Positions 43,159-51,944 of a DNA stretch of 64,000 nucleotides are shown here, piece after piece. Position 1 is the first letter of the stretch. The number at the start of each line of letters is the position of its first letter. The stretch covers positions 1-64,000 of the forward strand of contig JBBKVO010000013.1 in the NCBI GenBank assembly GCA_037968475.1, written 5' to 3'. The position numbers and the translations under genes are program-made. A model generated the notes under the pieces. The model was not told the origin of the DNA. It saw only the letters and a list, made by a program, of their open reading frames with translations, and searched no databases. This DNA comes from SB11 sp037968475 (GTDB lineage Bacteria > Bacteroidota > Bacteroidia > UBA8524).

Positions 43159-43315
43159 TGAGCGAACCTTTATAAAATATACACCTTTGCCGTTCCCAAG
43201 TCCCTTCAAGCGTCCACGCTTAATGAGGGAACGCTCGGCATTATAGTCGTAACTAAATGTTAATGATAAATAGCTAATTGCACACCCTTCGACTCCGCTC
43301 AGGGTGGCAGCCGCA
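43159..43315. other. Short gap with repeat words
   Basis: Contains CCCTTCAAGCGTCCACGCTT-type sequence near 43183 and CTTCGACTCCGCTCAGGGTG near 43287, members of the same intergenic repeat family seen at 23467-24300. No gene. Confidence 0.55.
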
Positions 43316-46021
43316 CTACAGCCCATACGACAAATTAGGCCCTAACCAACGTTCAACGATGGCAATGTCCATATTTTTGCGGCGGGCATAGTCTTCTACT
43401 TGGTCTTTATTAATTTTTCCCAAACCAAAGTATTTACTATCAGGGTGTGAGAAATAAAAGCCCGATACTGCTGCGGCAGGATACATAGCAAAACTTTCGG
43501 TTAGCTGTATACCCGTTTGGTTTTCAATATCCATCAAATCCCACAACAAACCTTTTTCGGTATGGTCGGGGCAGGCAGGATAACCCGGTGCTGGGCGTAT
43601 GCCTTGGTATTTTTCGCGTATCAAAGCCACATTGTCAAGGCTTTCATCGGCAACATAACCCCACAATTCTTTGCGCACGTATTGGTGCATATATTCGGCA
43701 AAAGCTTCGGCAAATCGGTCGGCAACGGCTTTTATTAGTATGCTGTTATAATCGTCGTGGTCGTCTTCAAACTGTTTCACCAGTTTTTCAATGCTTTTTC
43801 CTGTGGTAACAGCGAAAGCACCCATATAATCGGCAATACCTGTTTCTTTTGGAGCTACATAATCGGCCAAACAGTTATTGGGTATGCCTGCACTTTTTTG
43901 GTTTTGCTGGCGAAGGAAATGGAAGGTTTTTAGTACTTCTTTACGACTTTCATCGGTGTATAGTTCTACATCATCAACGCCAACACTATTGGCAGGATAA
44001 AACCCAACAATAGCTGATGCTTGTAATGATTTTTCGGTAATTACCTTATCTATCATTTGCAAAGCATCGTTGTGTAGTTTTTTAGCTTCGTGCCCTACAT
44101 ATTCATCGTTAAAAATTTCAGGGTATTTACCGCGTAGCTCCCACGTTTGGAAAAATGGAGTCCAATCGATGTATTCCACCAGTTTTTCTAGGGGAAAATC
44201 AGTAAAGGTTTTAGTGCCCAAAAACGATGGCTTGGTAATTTTTGTGTCCAACCAATTTATAGGTTGTTTATTGGCACGTGCTTGCGCTAAATCAACATAC
44301 GATTTGGTTTCTTTGCGATTACGGTGCGCTTCGCGCATTTGTTCGTACTCGTTTTTATGGCTAAGGTGCGCTGCTTCTTTTTGCTCTTTGCTTAACAATG
44401 CCGATGACACAGGTACTGATTTTGAAGCATCTAACACGTGTACTACCGACCCCATGTATTCAGTATCTATTTTCACCGCTGTATGTATACGCGATGTAGT
44501 TGCACCACCAATAAGTAGGGGTATTTTAAAGTTTAGGCGCTGCATTTCACGGGCTACGTGCACCATCTCATCCAACGATGGGGTGATAAGTCCGCTTAGC
44601 CCAATAACATCAACGTCGTGCTCTAATGCGGCAGCCAATATTTTTTCGGCGGGCACCATAACGCCCAAATCAATAATTTCAAAGTTGTTGCAAGCCAATA
44701 CTACGCCTACAATGTTTTTACCAATATCGTGTACATCGCCTTTTACGGTGGCCATTAGTATTTTGCCTGCGTTTTTGCTTTTATCACCGCTAAGTCGTTT
44801 TTCTTCCTCCATATAAGGAGTAAGTAAAGCCACGGCTTTTTTCATCACACGGGCACTTTTTACTACTTGGGGTAAAAACATTTTGCCTTGGCCAAACAAG
44901 TCGCCAACTATGCTCATACCTGCCATTAGCGGGCCTTCTATTACGTGTAGTGGGCGGGCATAATTTTGGCGGGCTTCTTCGGTATCTTCGTCAATAAACT
45001 CAATTATACCTTTTATTAGTGCATGACTAAGACGTTCTTCTACTGTGCCGTTGCGCCACTCTTGGTTTTCTCTTACTGCTTCTTTGCCTTTGCCTTTTAC
45101 GGTTTCGGCAAATTCTAACAACTTTTCAGTAGCATCATCTGTTCTGTTCAACAAAACATCTTCAACTAATTTTAAAAGGTCTTTGGGTATTTCATCGTAA
45201 ATGGATAATTGAGCAGGGTTTACTATACCCATATCCATACCGTGTTTTATACCGTGGTATAAAAATGCGCTGTGCATGGCTTCGCGCACTACATCGTTGC
45301 CCCTAAACGAGAATGATACATTACTTACCCCGCCACTTATTTTAGCACCGGGCAAGTTTTGTTTTATCCATTTGGTAGCATTGAAATAATCAAGGGCATT
45401 AAGTCTGTGCTCTTCTATACCTGTAGCTACAGGGAATATATTAGGGTCGAATATTATATCTGATGGTGGAAATTTTACCACATCTACCAGTAAGCGGTAG
45501 GCACGCTCGCAAATTTCTATACGGCGTTGGTAGTTATCTGCCTGCCCTTCTTCGTCAAATGCCATTACTATTACGGCCGCACCGTAGCGTTTCACCAATC
45601 TGGCCTGACGAATAAACTCCTCTTCACCACCTTTCATACTGATGGAGTTTACCACACATTTGCCTTGCACGCATTTCAACCCTGCCTCTAAAATTTCCCA
45701 TTTTGATGAATCTATCATCACAGGTACTCGGGCAATATCAGGTTCTGATGCTATCAGATTTAGAAACTTGGTCATGGCTTCTGCCCCGTCCAACATCCCT
45801 TCATCCATATTTACATCTATAATCTGTGCACCGCCCTCAACCTGTTGTCGGGCTACTTCAAGGGCTTCATCGTATCTGTTTTCTTTTATCAGTCGCAAAA
45901 ACATACGCGAACCCGTAACATTGGTACGTTCGCCCACGTTTATAAAGTTGCTTCCGTGGTATATTACAAGTGGCTCGAGGCCTGAGAGTTTAAGGGTGTA
46001 GTCAGTAGTTGAGTTTGTCAT
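43316..46021 (-). CDS. metH: Methionine synthase, folate / cobalamin / reactivation part
   Basis: 901 residues, the C-terminal three modules of MetH as a separate protein. About 15-290: pterin-binding barrel (FINVGERTNVTGSRMF, DVNMDEGMLDG). About 340-560: cobalamin-binding cap and Rossmann module with the Co-ligating His in DVHDIGKN (near residue 427). About 640-901: AdoMet-dependent reactivation domain with RPAPGYPACPDH near 807. It transfers the methyl group of methyltetrahydrofolate via cobalamin to homocysteine together with the protein encoded at 46533. Split MetH is common in Bacteroidota. It is last in the riboswitch-controlled operon and separated from its partner by a four-helix-bundle cassette. 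Confidence 0.95.
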   Translation of the reverse strand: MTNSTTDYTLKLSGLEPLVIYHGSNFINVGERTNVTGSRMFLRLIKENRYDEALEVARQQVEGGAQIIDVNMDEGMLDGAEAMTKFLNLIASEPDIARVPVMIDSSKWEILEAGLKCVQGKCVVNSISMKGGEEEFIRQARLVKRYGAAVIVMAFDEEGQADNYQRRIEICERAYRLLVDVVKFPPSDIIFDPNIFPVATGIEEHRLNALDYFNATKWIKQNLPGAKISGGVSNVSFSFRGNDVVREAMHSAFLYHGIKHGMDMGIVNPAQLSIYDEIPKDLLKLVEDVLLNRTDDATEKLLEFAETVKGKGKEAVRENQEWRNGTVEERLSHALIKGIIEFIDEDTEEARQNYARPLHVIEGPLMAGMSIVGDLFGQGKMFLPQVVKSARVMKKAVALLTPYMEEEKRLSGDKSKNAGKILMATVKGDVHDIGKNIVGVVLACNNFEIIDLGVMVPAEKILAAALEHDVDVIGLSGLITPSLDEMVHVAREMQRLNFKIPLLIGGATTSRIHTAVKIDTEYMGSVVHVLDASKSVPVSSALLSKEQKEAAHLSHKNEYEQMREAHRNRKETKSYVDLAQARANKQPINWLDTKITKPSFLGTKTFTDFPLEKLVEYIDWTPFFQTWELRGKYPEIFNDEYVGHEAKKLHNDALQMIDKVITEKSLQASAIVGFYPANSVGVDDVELYTDESRKEVLKTFHFLRQQNQKSAGIPNNCLADYVAPKETGIADYMGAFAVTTGKSIEKLVKQFEDDHDDYNSILIKAVADRFAEAFAEYMHQYVRKELWGYVADESLDNVALIREKYQGIRPAPGYPACPDHTEKGLLWDLMDIENQTGIQLTESFAMYPAAAVSGFYFSHPDSKYFGLGKINKDQVEDYARRKNMDIAIVERWLGPNLSYGL

Positions 46022-46037
46022 ATATAGCTGCTGTTGG

Positions 46038-46546
46038 CATTTAGCTTTTAGCTATTGGCCTAGAAAAGTGTAATGTATCTTCTTTAATTTTTGATATAAG
46101 ATTATTAACCATTTTTTGTTCAATGACTAATAGGCTAAAAGTTTTTTCTAAAACGTCGCTGTTTATAAATTTTAATTTTTGAATAATTACCAATTGGGTT
46201 TCTAACTCAAAAGCTGAACCTAAGGCTATTTCAAGAAATCTTTTATACTCAATATCGCTATTTCGGCTACATCCTTCTGCAATATTTGAGGGTATAGAAA
46301 CTGAGGCTCTACATATTTGGCTGGTAATTCCATATTTTTCTTCTTTTGGTAATTGAGCGGCGATTTCATAAACCTGTGCTACCAACTCTATACCCTGTTG
46401 CCAAATATTAAGATTTCTAAAGTTTCTCATTTCTTTTGCTGTTAGCTATTAGCCTTTAGCTATTAGCTAAAGGCTTTATATTACTAAGTTATTTATTTCA
46501 CTTCTTGCATTAAAAAAGCAAACAGCTAATAGCTAAAGGCTAACAG
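46038..46546 (-). mobile_element. Intervening-sequence-like cassette 2, between the two halves of methionine synthase
   Basis: Built of 7-nt words: left arm 46038-46059 (CATTTAG, CTTTTAG, CTATTGG), middle arm near 46440-46468 (CTGTTAG, CTATTAG, CCTTTAG, CTATTAG), right arm 46524-46546 (CTAATAG, CTAAAGG, CTAACAG). 46449-46468 and 46524-46543 are perfect 20-nt inverted repeats; the outer left arm matches the right arm inverted at 18 of 22. The arms supply the stop codons of both the cassette gene (TAA 46041-46043) and the upstream metH half (TAG 46533-46535). Movement or RNA processing is inference. Confidence 0.55.
46041..46430 (-). CDS. Four-helix-bundle protein, S23/IVP family
   Basis: 129 residues. 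Family hallmark RASVSIPSNIAEGCSR (about residues 44-59), preceded by LNIWQQGIELVAQV and followed by ALGSAFELETQLVII. Same subfamily as the gene at 29204. The last residues (RPIAKS) are encoded by the heptad repeat of the left arm. It lies sense within the metH operon. The function is unknown; the family pentamerises and can bind nucleic acid in the related Avd proteins. Confidence 0.9.
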   Translation of the reverse strand: MRNFRNLNIWQQGIELVAQVYEIAAQLPKEEKYGITSQICRASVSIPSNIAEGCSRNSDIEYKRFLEIALGSAFELETQLVIIQKLKFINSDVLEKTFSLLVIEQKMVNNLISKIKEDTLHFSRPIAKS

Positions 46547-47558
46547 CCTCTTCCTTAACTAACGTCCTTGGCTCATACCTCGCTGCCACATCAGCAATTG
46601 CCTTAATATGTTCGGGAGTAGTACCACAACAGCCACCAATAATATTTATTAAGCCTTCTTTTAAAAACTCTTCAATTTGGTTGGCCATATCCTCAGGCGT
46701 TTGGTCGTATTGACCAAACTCGTTGGGCAAACCTGCATTGGGGTGCGCGCTAACGTTAAAGTCTGATTTGCTATCCATTACTTGCAGGTATGGACGAAGT
46801 GCCGAAGCACCCAAAGCGCAGTTTAAGCCCACACTTAACAAAGGAATATGCGAAATAGAAACCAAAAATGCCTCCGTAGTTTGTCCGCTAAGAGTACGCC
46901 CGCTGGCATCAGTTATTGTGCCCGATACCATAATTGGTATGCGGTAGCCTATCTCATCAAACACCTCTTCTAAAGCGAAAAGAGTAGCTTTAGCATTAAG
47001 GGTATCTATAATAGTTTCGGCTAATAATATATCCACGCCACCATCTATCAGAGCTTTGGCTTGCTCTTTAAAAGCTACAACCAACTCATCAAAACTTGTG
47101 GCACGGTAACCCGGGTCGTTAACATCAGGAGAAAGTGAGGCTGTACGATTGGTAGGCCCCATAGAACCTGCCACAAAACGAGGTTTATTAGGCTCTTTGG
47201 CTGTATACTCATCGGCTATTTTTCTTGCCAGTTTTGCCGATTCATAATTGATTTGGTATACCCAATCTTCAAGGTGATAATCTGCCTGAGCTATAGTGGT
47301 AGCACTAAAAGTATTGGTTTCCAATATATCAGCACCCGCATCAAAATACTGGCGGTGTATGGCTTCAAGCACGTCAGGGCGAGAAAGTGCCAACAAATCA
47401 TTATTGCCTTTAAGTGAGTATGGATGGTCTTTTAGGTTTTCGTTACGGAAATCTTTCTCTTCAAGATTGTAACGTTGAATCATGGTGCCCATAGCGCCAT
47501 CGAGAACTAAAATGCGTTTTTTTAGCAATTCTTCAATTTGTTGCTGTTTATTTTCCAT
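46533..47558 (-). CDS. metH: Methionine synthase, homocysteine-binding part
   Basis: 341 residues, the N-terminal homocysteine S-methyltransferase module of MetH as a separate protein. LVLDGAMGTMIQRYNL opens the barrel. Zinc ligands are in GLNCALGAS and GGCCGTTPEH. It binds homocysteine through zinc and accepts the methyl group from the cobalamin module encoded at 43316. Its last codons (AVSL and stop) are formed by the inverted repeat of cassette 2, so its natural C-terminus may have been altered by insertion. Confidence 0.94.
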   Translation of the reverse strand: MENKQQQIEELLKKRILVLDGAMGTMIQRYNLEEKDFRNENLKDHPYSLKGNNDLLALSRPDVLEAIHRQYFDAGADILETNTFSATTIAQADYHLEDWVYQINYESAKLARKIADEYTAKEPNKPRFVAGSMGPTNRTASLSPDVNDPGYRATSFDELVVAFKEQAKALIDGGVDILLAETIIDTLNAKATLFALEEVFDEIGYRIPIMVSGTITDASGRTLSGQTTEAFLVSISHIPLLSVGLNCALGASALRPYLQVMDSKSDFNVSAHPNAGLPNEFGQYDQTPEDMANQIEEFLKEGLINIIGGCCGTTPEHIKAIADVAARYEPRTLVKEEAVSL

Positions 47559-47581
47559 CTCTTTATAATCTGCTAGTTTGA

Positions 47582-47979
47582 CAATATGCTAATGTGCTAA
47601 TTTTTTATTGCACCTTTAACCGAAAAAATAATCTTAGAAACAATTCTTTGTATGTGCTTCACTTCTTCAATTAAAACATCACACTCGGAGTAGCTTTTTG
47701 AATACTTGCAAAGTAGTAACCAATACTCTGTTTCTTCAGCTTCTTTAGCTGCTATTTTAAATTTATGAATAAAATCTGCCCTACTTTCAGCACTTTGTGC
47801 TTCTCTTATATTAGCTCCTATTGATGTTCCGCTTTTTAGTAATTGTCTTGCAATAACATACCTCTTATCTGCCTCCAAATGTTCAGTATATTCCACCACC
47901 ATCAGGGCAAAATCAAAAGTTTTTTTAACAATTACATTATCCTCTTGCACCAAAATAAAATTAGCACATTAGCATATTG
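47582..47979 (-). mobile_element. Intervening-sequence-like cassette 3, in the metH leader
   Basis: A perfect 23-nt inverted repeat (47582-47604 with 47957-47979) encloses the four-helix-bundle gene almost exactly. The right side continues in 8-nt words (TTAGCACA, TTAGCATA, TTGATGTA, TTAGCACA). The gene's stop codon (TAG, 47597-47599) is inside the left arm. It lies between the SAM-I riboswitch and the first metH gene, on the sense strand. The RNA stem would be about 23 bp with the whole ORF as loop. Confidence 0.6.
47597..47953 (-). CDS. Four-helix-bundle protein, S23/IVP family, second subfamily
   Basis: 118 residues. Hallmark of the other subfamily: LLKSGTSIGANIREAQSAES with DFIHKFKIAAKEAEETEYWL. 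It is therefore not a recent copy of the genes at 29204 and 46041 (which have SIPSNIAEG). The start is TTG at 47951-47953 or the GTG next to it; no ATG fits. First gene of the metH transcript after the riboswitch. Confidence 0.87.
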   Translation of the reverse strand: MVQEDNVIVKKTFDFALMVVEYTEHLEADKRYVIARQLLKSGTSIGANIREAQSAESRADFIHKFKIAAKEAEETEYWLLLCKYSKSYSECDVLIEEVKHIQRIVSKIIFSVKGAIKN

Positions 47980-48051
47980 ATGTATTAGCACATCATTGCT
48001 ATTGTGGGTTAATAATAAAAACAGCTAGGATTTTGTAGTTTTATAATCTAC

Positions 48052-48160
48052 GCTCATCTTCACCCCAACAGCAGAAGCTATTTGGGATAGGAATTGGCAC
48101 CCATCGGGATGGGTTGCCAAGACTTCACAGGGCCTAGTCCCTCCGTCTTTCGTGATAAGC
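48052..48160 (-). promoter_or_regulatory. SAM-I (S-box) riboswitch controlling the metH operon
   Basis: Minus-strand leader with the S-box core in order: GCTTATC (P1 5' side), ACGGAGGGACTAGGCCC, TGTGAAGTCTTGGCAACC, a CATCCCGATGGG stem, GTGCCAATTCC, and GATGAGC (P1 3' side, 48052-48058, pairing with 48154-48160). It binds S-adenosylmethionine and lowers expression when methionine is plentiful. A good promoter element ends 5 nt upstream. I cannot identify the expression platform; cassette 3 follows within 75 nt. A 67-codon open frame over this region is spurious. Confidence 0.92.
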
Positions 48161-48164
48161 AGTG

Positions 48165-48172
48165 CAAAGGTA
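48165..48172 (-). promoter_or_regulatory. Promoter -7 element of the metH operon
   Basis: Minus strand TACCTTTG, an exact TAnnTTTG, with a TTTG about 22 nt further upstream as a possible -33 box. The riboswitch begins 5 nt downstream, as expected for a leader transcript. Confidence 0.6.
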
Positions 48173-48317
48173 GGAATTTTAATTTGTAAAAATGCAAACT
48201 CCTGTTTCATTAATTCCTTCACTACCACTTATCAAATAATACCGCCCACTTATTGCCGTTTTCGTCCACTTATTACTTGCCACCATTTTATTTTACCCTT
48301 TTTAAGTAAATTGAAAC

Positions 48318-49187
48318 ATGAAAATTCTTTTTTCGCTTTTAGGAATATTTGCTACAGGGTTTCTAGCCCTAAAAGCACAAACTACATTGGTTATCAAAAC
48401 CACTAATTCAAATTCTCAAGACACAGAAATAGCCTCGGCCAATGCTGCGACTCATAACTATGGTAACGAACCCCGACACTATGTGTATTCGTGGACACAA
48501 TCTGGCGTACATACCGACATCCGTACTCTGTTGCAAATTGATTTTTCCGAATTTCCGGCCAATGCAATTATCACAAACGCCACACTGGAATTATACTTTG
48601 ACCCTACCGGTTCACCTGCAACTTCAGGAGATAATACATTTTGGCTGGAAAGAATAACTGCCCCGTGGGATGAAAATAAGGTAACATGGAATACACAACC
48701 CGCCACCGATGCCACCGACCGGGCAGAGATGCAGACTTACAATTCAGGTGAAACGGTTTTTACGGCTGATGTAACATCTTTAATTACCGCCATAAAAAAC
48801 AGTGGATATAATTACGGTTTTATGATGAAGCTGAAAACCGAAACCCCTTTCAGAAATATCTGTTTTTTTTCAACAGAAAGTTCAAGCAAGACTCCTAAAT
48901 TGACTATTAATTATACGCTGCCACAAAGTTCTTCGGTGCATGAAACCGCCATAGATAACAACATTGCATTGTTCCCTAATCCTGCACAAAACAACATTCA
49001 AATCAGTATACCTGAAGGTCAAAAAACATTAGTAACTATTTACGACAATACGGGCAAGCAGGTAGCCCAATTAGATAGCTACGAAGCAAATACCCCTATT
49101 GATATTTCGTTTCTAGCTACAGGTGTGTATTACGCTATGATATCGTCTGAAGCATCTATAAAAACTTTAAAGTTCAATAAGATTTAG
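48318..49187 (+). CDS. Secreted DNRLRE-domain protein with type A sorting tail
   Basis: 289 residues. Signal peptide about 1-20 (ILFSLLGIFATGFLALKAQ). Residues about 22-195 form a DNRLRE-type beta domain (LQIDFSEFPANAIITNATLE, APWDENKVTWNTQP), often found in surface proteins binding carbohydrate or other ligands. Residues about 215-289 are a type A sorting domain (LFPNPAQNNIQISIP to the end) for type IX secretion. It overlaps the convergent hydrolase gene by 4 nt. Confidence 0.9.
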   Translation: MKILFSLLGIFATGFLALKAQTTLVIKTTNSNSQDTEIASANAATHNYGNEPRHYVYSWTQSGVHTDIRTLLQIDFSEFPANAIITNATLELYFDPTGSPATSGDNTFWLERITAPWDENKVTWNTQPATDATDRAEMQTYNSGETVFTADVTSLITAIKNSGYNYGFMMKLKTETPFRNICFFSTESSSKTPKLTINYTLPQSSSVHETAIDNNIALFPNPAQNNIQISIPEGQKTLVTIYDNTGKQVAQLDSYEANTPIDISFLATGVYYAMISSEASIKTLKFNKI

Positions 49188-49948
49188 CCTAAAAACTGTT
49201 GTACTAGTGCTACCACTTCGGCAGGTTTTTCAGCATGTACCCAATGGCCTGAGCCTTCTATTGTTTCTAAATGTGCATTGGGAAATAATTGAGTAATACT
49301 TGCCCAATCTTCATCAGCTACATAGCGCGATTTTCCGCCACGTATAAACAATGTATCGCCCTGATAGGCCTTATCAGCTTCTATTGCTCCTGTTATATTA
49401 TCGTAATTTTTGTAGATGGCTTCAATATTCATTTTCCAGTAAAACTTACTGTTTTCATCCCTACCCAAATTTTTAAGAATAAACTGGCGAGTACTATATT
49501 CAGGCAACTGTGGAGTAAGGTACGTATCAATATCGCCACGCGTAGTAAACTCATCTAATTTTAATGGAATAATGGCGTCAAAAATATCATCGTGCCCACG
49601 CTTGTATCCTTTTACCCCAATATCGGCCACTATCAGTTTATCTACCATAATAGGATATTTTAGCGCAAAAGCCATTACAGCTTTGCCCCCCATGCTGTGC
49701 CCAAGTATGTGTACTTTTTCATATTTCAGGCGTACTATAAGTTCAGCAATATCATCGGCCATAAGGCTATAACTCATTTTATCGCTGTGTGGCGATTGGC
49801 CGTGATTGCGTAAATCAACCGTGTACACGGCATAGCTTTCGGCCAGTTTTTGAGCCACATTGTGCCAATTATCCAACATACCAAACAGGCCGTGAAATAT
49901 TAAAAGAGGTTTACCTGCTTTGCTATATTGTTTATAAAATAAATCCAT
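49184..49948 (-). CDS. Alpha/beta-hydrolase, YbfF-like esterase
   Basis: 254 residues. Oxyanion segment HGLFGMLDNW, nucleophile elbow GHSMGG (Ser in LGHSMGGKAV), an acid Asp in the middle and the catalytic His in GSGHWVHAEKP. It resembles YbfF-type acyl-CoA/ester hydrolases; the substrate is unknown. Cytoplasmic. Confidence 0.9.
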   Translation of the reverse strand: MDLFYKQYSKAGKPLLIFHGLFGMLDNWHNVAQKLAESYAVYTVDLRNHGQSPHSDKMSYSLMADDIAELIVRLKYEKVHILGHSMGGKAVMAFALKYPIMVDKLIVADIGVKGYKRGHDDIFDAIIPLKLDEFTTRGDIDTYLTPQLPEYSTRQFILKNLGRDENSKFYWKMNIEAIYKNYDNITGAIEADKAYQGDTLFIRGGKSRYVADEDWASITQLFPNAHLETIEGSGHWVHAEKPAEVVALVQQFLG

Positions 49949-50026
49949 TGGTTGTTTTGCTGATATTTGTGCGCGAAAATAGCAGTTTGAAATTTAACCG
50001 CCTGCTTATAACAACTAATAGTACCC

Positions 50027-51037
50027 GTGTTTGGTTCATTAAAAAATAAAAAAGTACAAACCCGCTTGCTAAATACTGCCTTTGCTATACTGGCCATAGT
50101 ATCGCTTTACTATGCTTTTGCAGGTAAAGATTTGCAAGAACTGACGCAGCAGCTAAAAACAGCCAATTATTTTTGGGTGATACCTGTTTTAGGTTCGGCA
50201 CTTTTGGGCAGCATAGCCCGTGCCTTGCGCTGGCAATTGTTGTTAGATGCGGGCGGAAACACAACCCGCTTGCCTCAAACGTTTTACCCGCTTATGTATG
50301 GCTATTTTGTAAATATTGGCACACCCCGTTTGGGCGAGTTTGCCCGCTGCATAGCTTTAGAGCAGGTGGCAAAAGTGCCCTTTGCCAAAAGTTTTGGCAC
50401 TGTGTTTACCGAACGTGCTATTGATTTGGTTTGCTTGCTGTTGGTTATTTTTTCAGCATTTATGTTGCAAGCCGATTTTTTGGGCAATTTTTTTTACGAT
50501 GCTATTTATACCCCAATTAATACAAAAACAGGAGGCAATGCCTTTGCCATTTTTATTGGGCTACTGGCGGCGGGATTGGTAGGTATTGTACTTGTGTTTT
50601 TCTTTTTACAACGACTTAACAAAACAAAACCTGCCAACAAAATAATACTGTTTGTAAAAGGAGTGCTGGAAGGTATTGTAAGTGTTTTTAAGCTACGCAA
50701 AAAAGGGTTGTTTTTGTTGTATACCCTCACCATTTGGTTCAGTTATTTCCTTACCAGTTATTTATGGTTTTTTGCTTTTGAGGCTACTGAAAACCTAACG
50801 GTTGCCGCAGCTTTTACAGTAATGGGTGTGGGTGCCATTGCAAAATCTACCCCGATACAAGGTGGTGGCATGGGAGCGTATCACTTTTTAGTAGGAAAAT
50901 TATTGTTACTCTATCAACTAAGCGGTGCCAGCACATTGGCTTACGCAACTTTAAACCACGGTACGCAACTGGTTTACAATATTGTAGTAGGAATTGTAGC
51001 CGTAATATGGCTATTGGTGGCTAAACGTAAGGTTTAA
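50027..51037 (+). CDS. Flippase-like integral membrane protein (LPG_synthase_TM / UPF0104)
   Basis: 336 residues with about eight hydrophobic segments. GTG start at 50027. Family words: LGSIARALRWQLLL, PRLGEFARCIALEQ, FGTVFTERAIDL and IAKSTPIQGGGMGAYHFLVG. These match the membrane domain shared with lysylphosphatidylglycerol synthases and proposed lipid transporters, without the aminoacyl-transferase domain. It overlaps the convergent DUF4249 gene by 4 nt. Confidence 0.87.
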   Translation: MFGSLKNKKVQTRLLNTAFAILAIVSLYYAFAGKDLQELTQQLKTANYFWVIPVLGSALLGSIARALRWQLLLDAGGNTTRLPQTFYPLMYGYFVNIGTPRLGEFARCIALEQVAKVPFAKSFGTVFTERAIDLVCLLLVIFSAFMLQADFLGNFFYDAIYTPINTKTGGNAFAIFIGLLAAGLVGIVLVFFFLQRLNKTKPANKIILFVKGVLEGIVSVFKLRKKGLFLLYTLTIWFSYFLTSYLWFFAFEATENLTVAAAFTVMGVGAIAKSTPIQGGGMGAYHFLVGKLLLLYQLSGASTLAYATLNHGTQLVYNIVVGIVAVIWLLVAKRKV

Positions 51038-51939
51038 AATCTAATTTCTTTTATAAACTGATTGCACGCACCAAAATAACCCAAGCCACCTACAATATTG
51101 TTATATACTAATACAGGTTCTGAAAATGGATCGCCACTATCATTTCGGTTTGCCGACTCGTGAAACTTATAGTAGTGTTCATCACAGTTAACCAAATACA
51201 TTTTTATACCCTTTGGTCTGAATGAAAAACTGCCTGTTTGCCCACCAAAATACTCTGATACAGTGGTCATTAAATCGCGCCTAGCCATTATACCACCATC
51301 TTTGTTTTTGTCGGTTTGCATATCGCTAGAAGCATTGTTGTACATCCGTTCAAAAATATCTTGCGATGGGTTGCTAACAGGATAAACAATCACATCAGCA
51401 CCTGCACGGTAATAGTTTGCCCCACCCGCAATATCTCTCCACTCCATGTTCAAACGTACAGTACGTTCAATCCCACCTGCTGATGTATTATAAACACTTG
51501 TAGTATCCCAGTTGTATTTAAATGATGTTGTATCGGCAGGAAAAGGAACAGTACATTTTGAATTTACACTTTTTCCGTTGGGTGTGCTTACCCAAAGCGT
51601 GTATGTTTTACCCGCTTGTATTTTTAATTTTAGCGAATCGGCAACATAATAACTTGCTAATGAGCCAAACTCAAGCAGCAAAGGCACAGTAGTAGTACCA
51701 TCAGATATTTGTACTGTTGCATTTTGTATCCAGTCTTGCGATGATACTGTGCCAAATACAGGGCTGCTTAGGCTAACGTATATCTTTGTTTCAGGTTCTT
51801 GTGGCGATAGTACCCCTTGCACCACTAATTGAGGTTGAATGGTGGGCAAATCAACATTTTTCGCATCACGCTCGCACGACGCAAAACTAAATGCAACAAC
51901 TATTAACACCGTATACTTTATGTGTTGTACAATTTTCAT
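51034..51939 (-). CDS. DUF4249 lipoprotein, partner of the TonB receptor
   Basis: 301 residues. Lipoprotein signal with Cys near residue 23 (SFASCERDA). LVVQGVLSPQEPETKIYVSL is the family opening. DUF4249 proteins follow TonB receptors in Bacteroidota in place of SusD and are thought to be surface partners for substrate capture; the substrate is unknown. It lies 5 nt after the receptor stop, in one operon. Confidence 0.85.
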   Translation of the reverse strand: MKIVQHIKYTVLIVVAFSFASCERDAKNVDLPTIQPQLVVQGVLSPQEPETKIYVSLSSPVFGTVSSQDWIQNATVQISDGTTTVPLLLEFGSLASYYVADSLKLKIQAGKTYTLWVSTPNGKSVNSKCTVPFPADTTSFKYNWDTTSVYNTSAGGIERTVRLNMEWRDIAGGANYYRAGADVIVYPVSNPSQDIFERMYNNASSDMQTDKNKDGGIMARRDLMTTVSEYFGGQTGSFSFRPKGIKMYLVNCDEHYYKFHESANRNDSGDPFSEPVLVYNNIVGGLGYFGACNQFIKEIRF

Positions 51940-51944
51940 AATGG

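Noticed and set aside
44070..44816. 248-codon frame antisense to metH
   Set aside because: Ser/Cys-rich translation typical of the reverse strand of a real gene; the metH frame is unambiguous.
48025..48228. 67-codon open frame on the minus strand
   Set aside because: It covers the SAM-I riboswitch aptamer; the protein has no family features and the RNA explains the conservation pattern.
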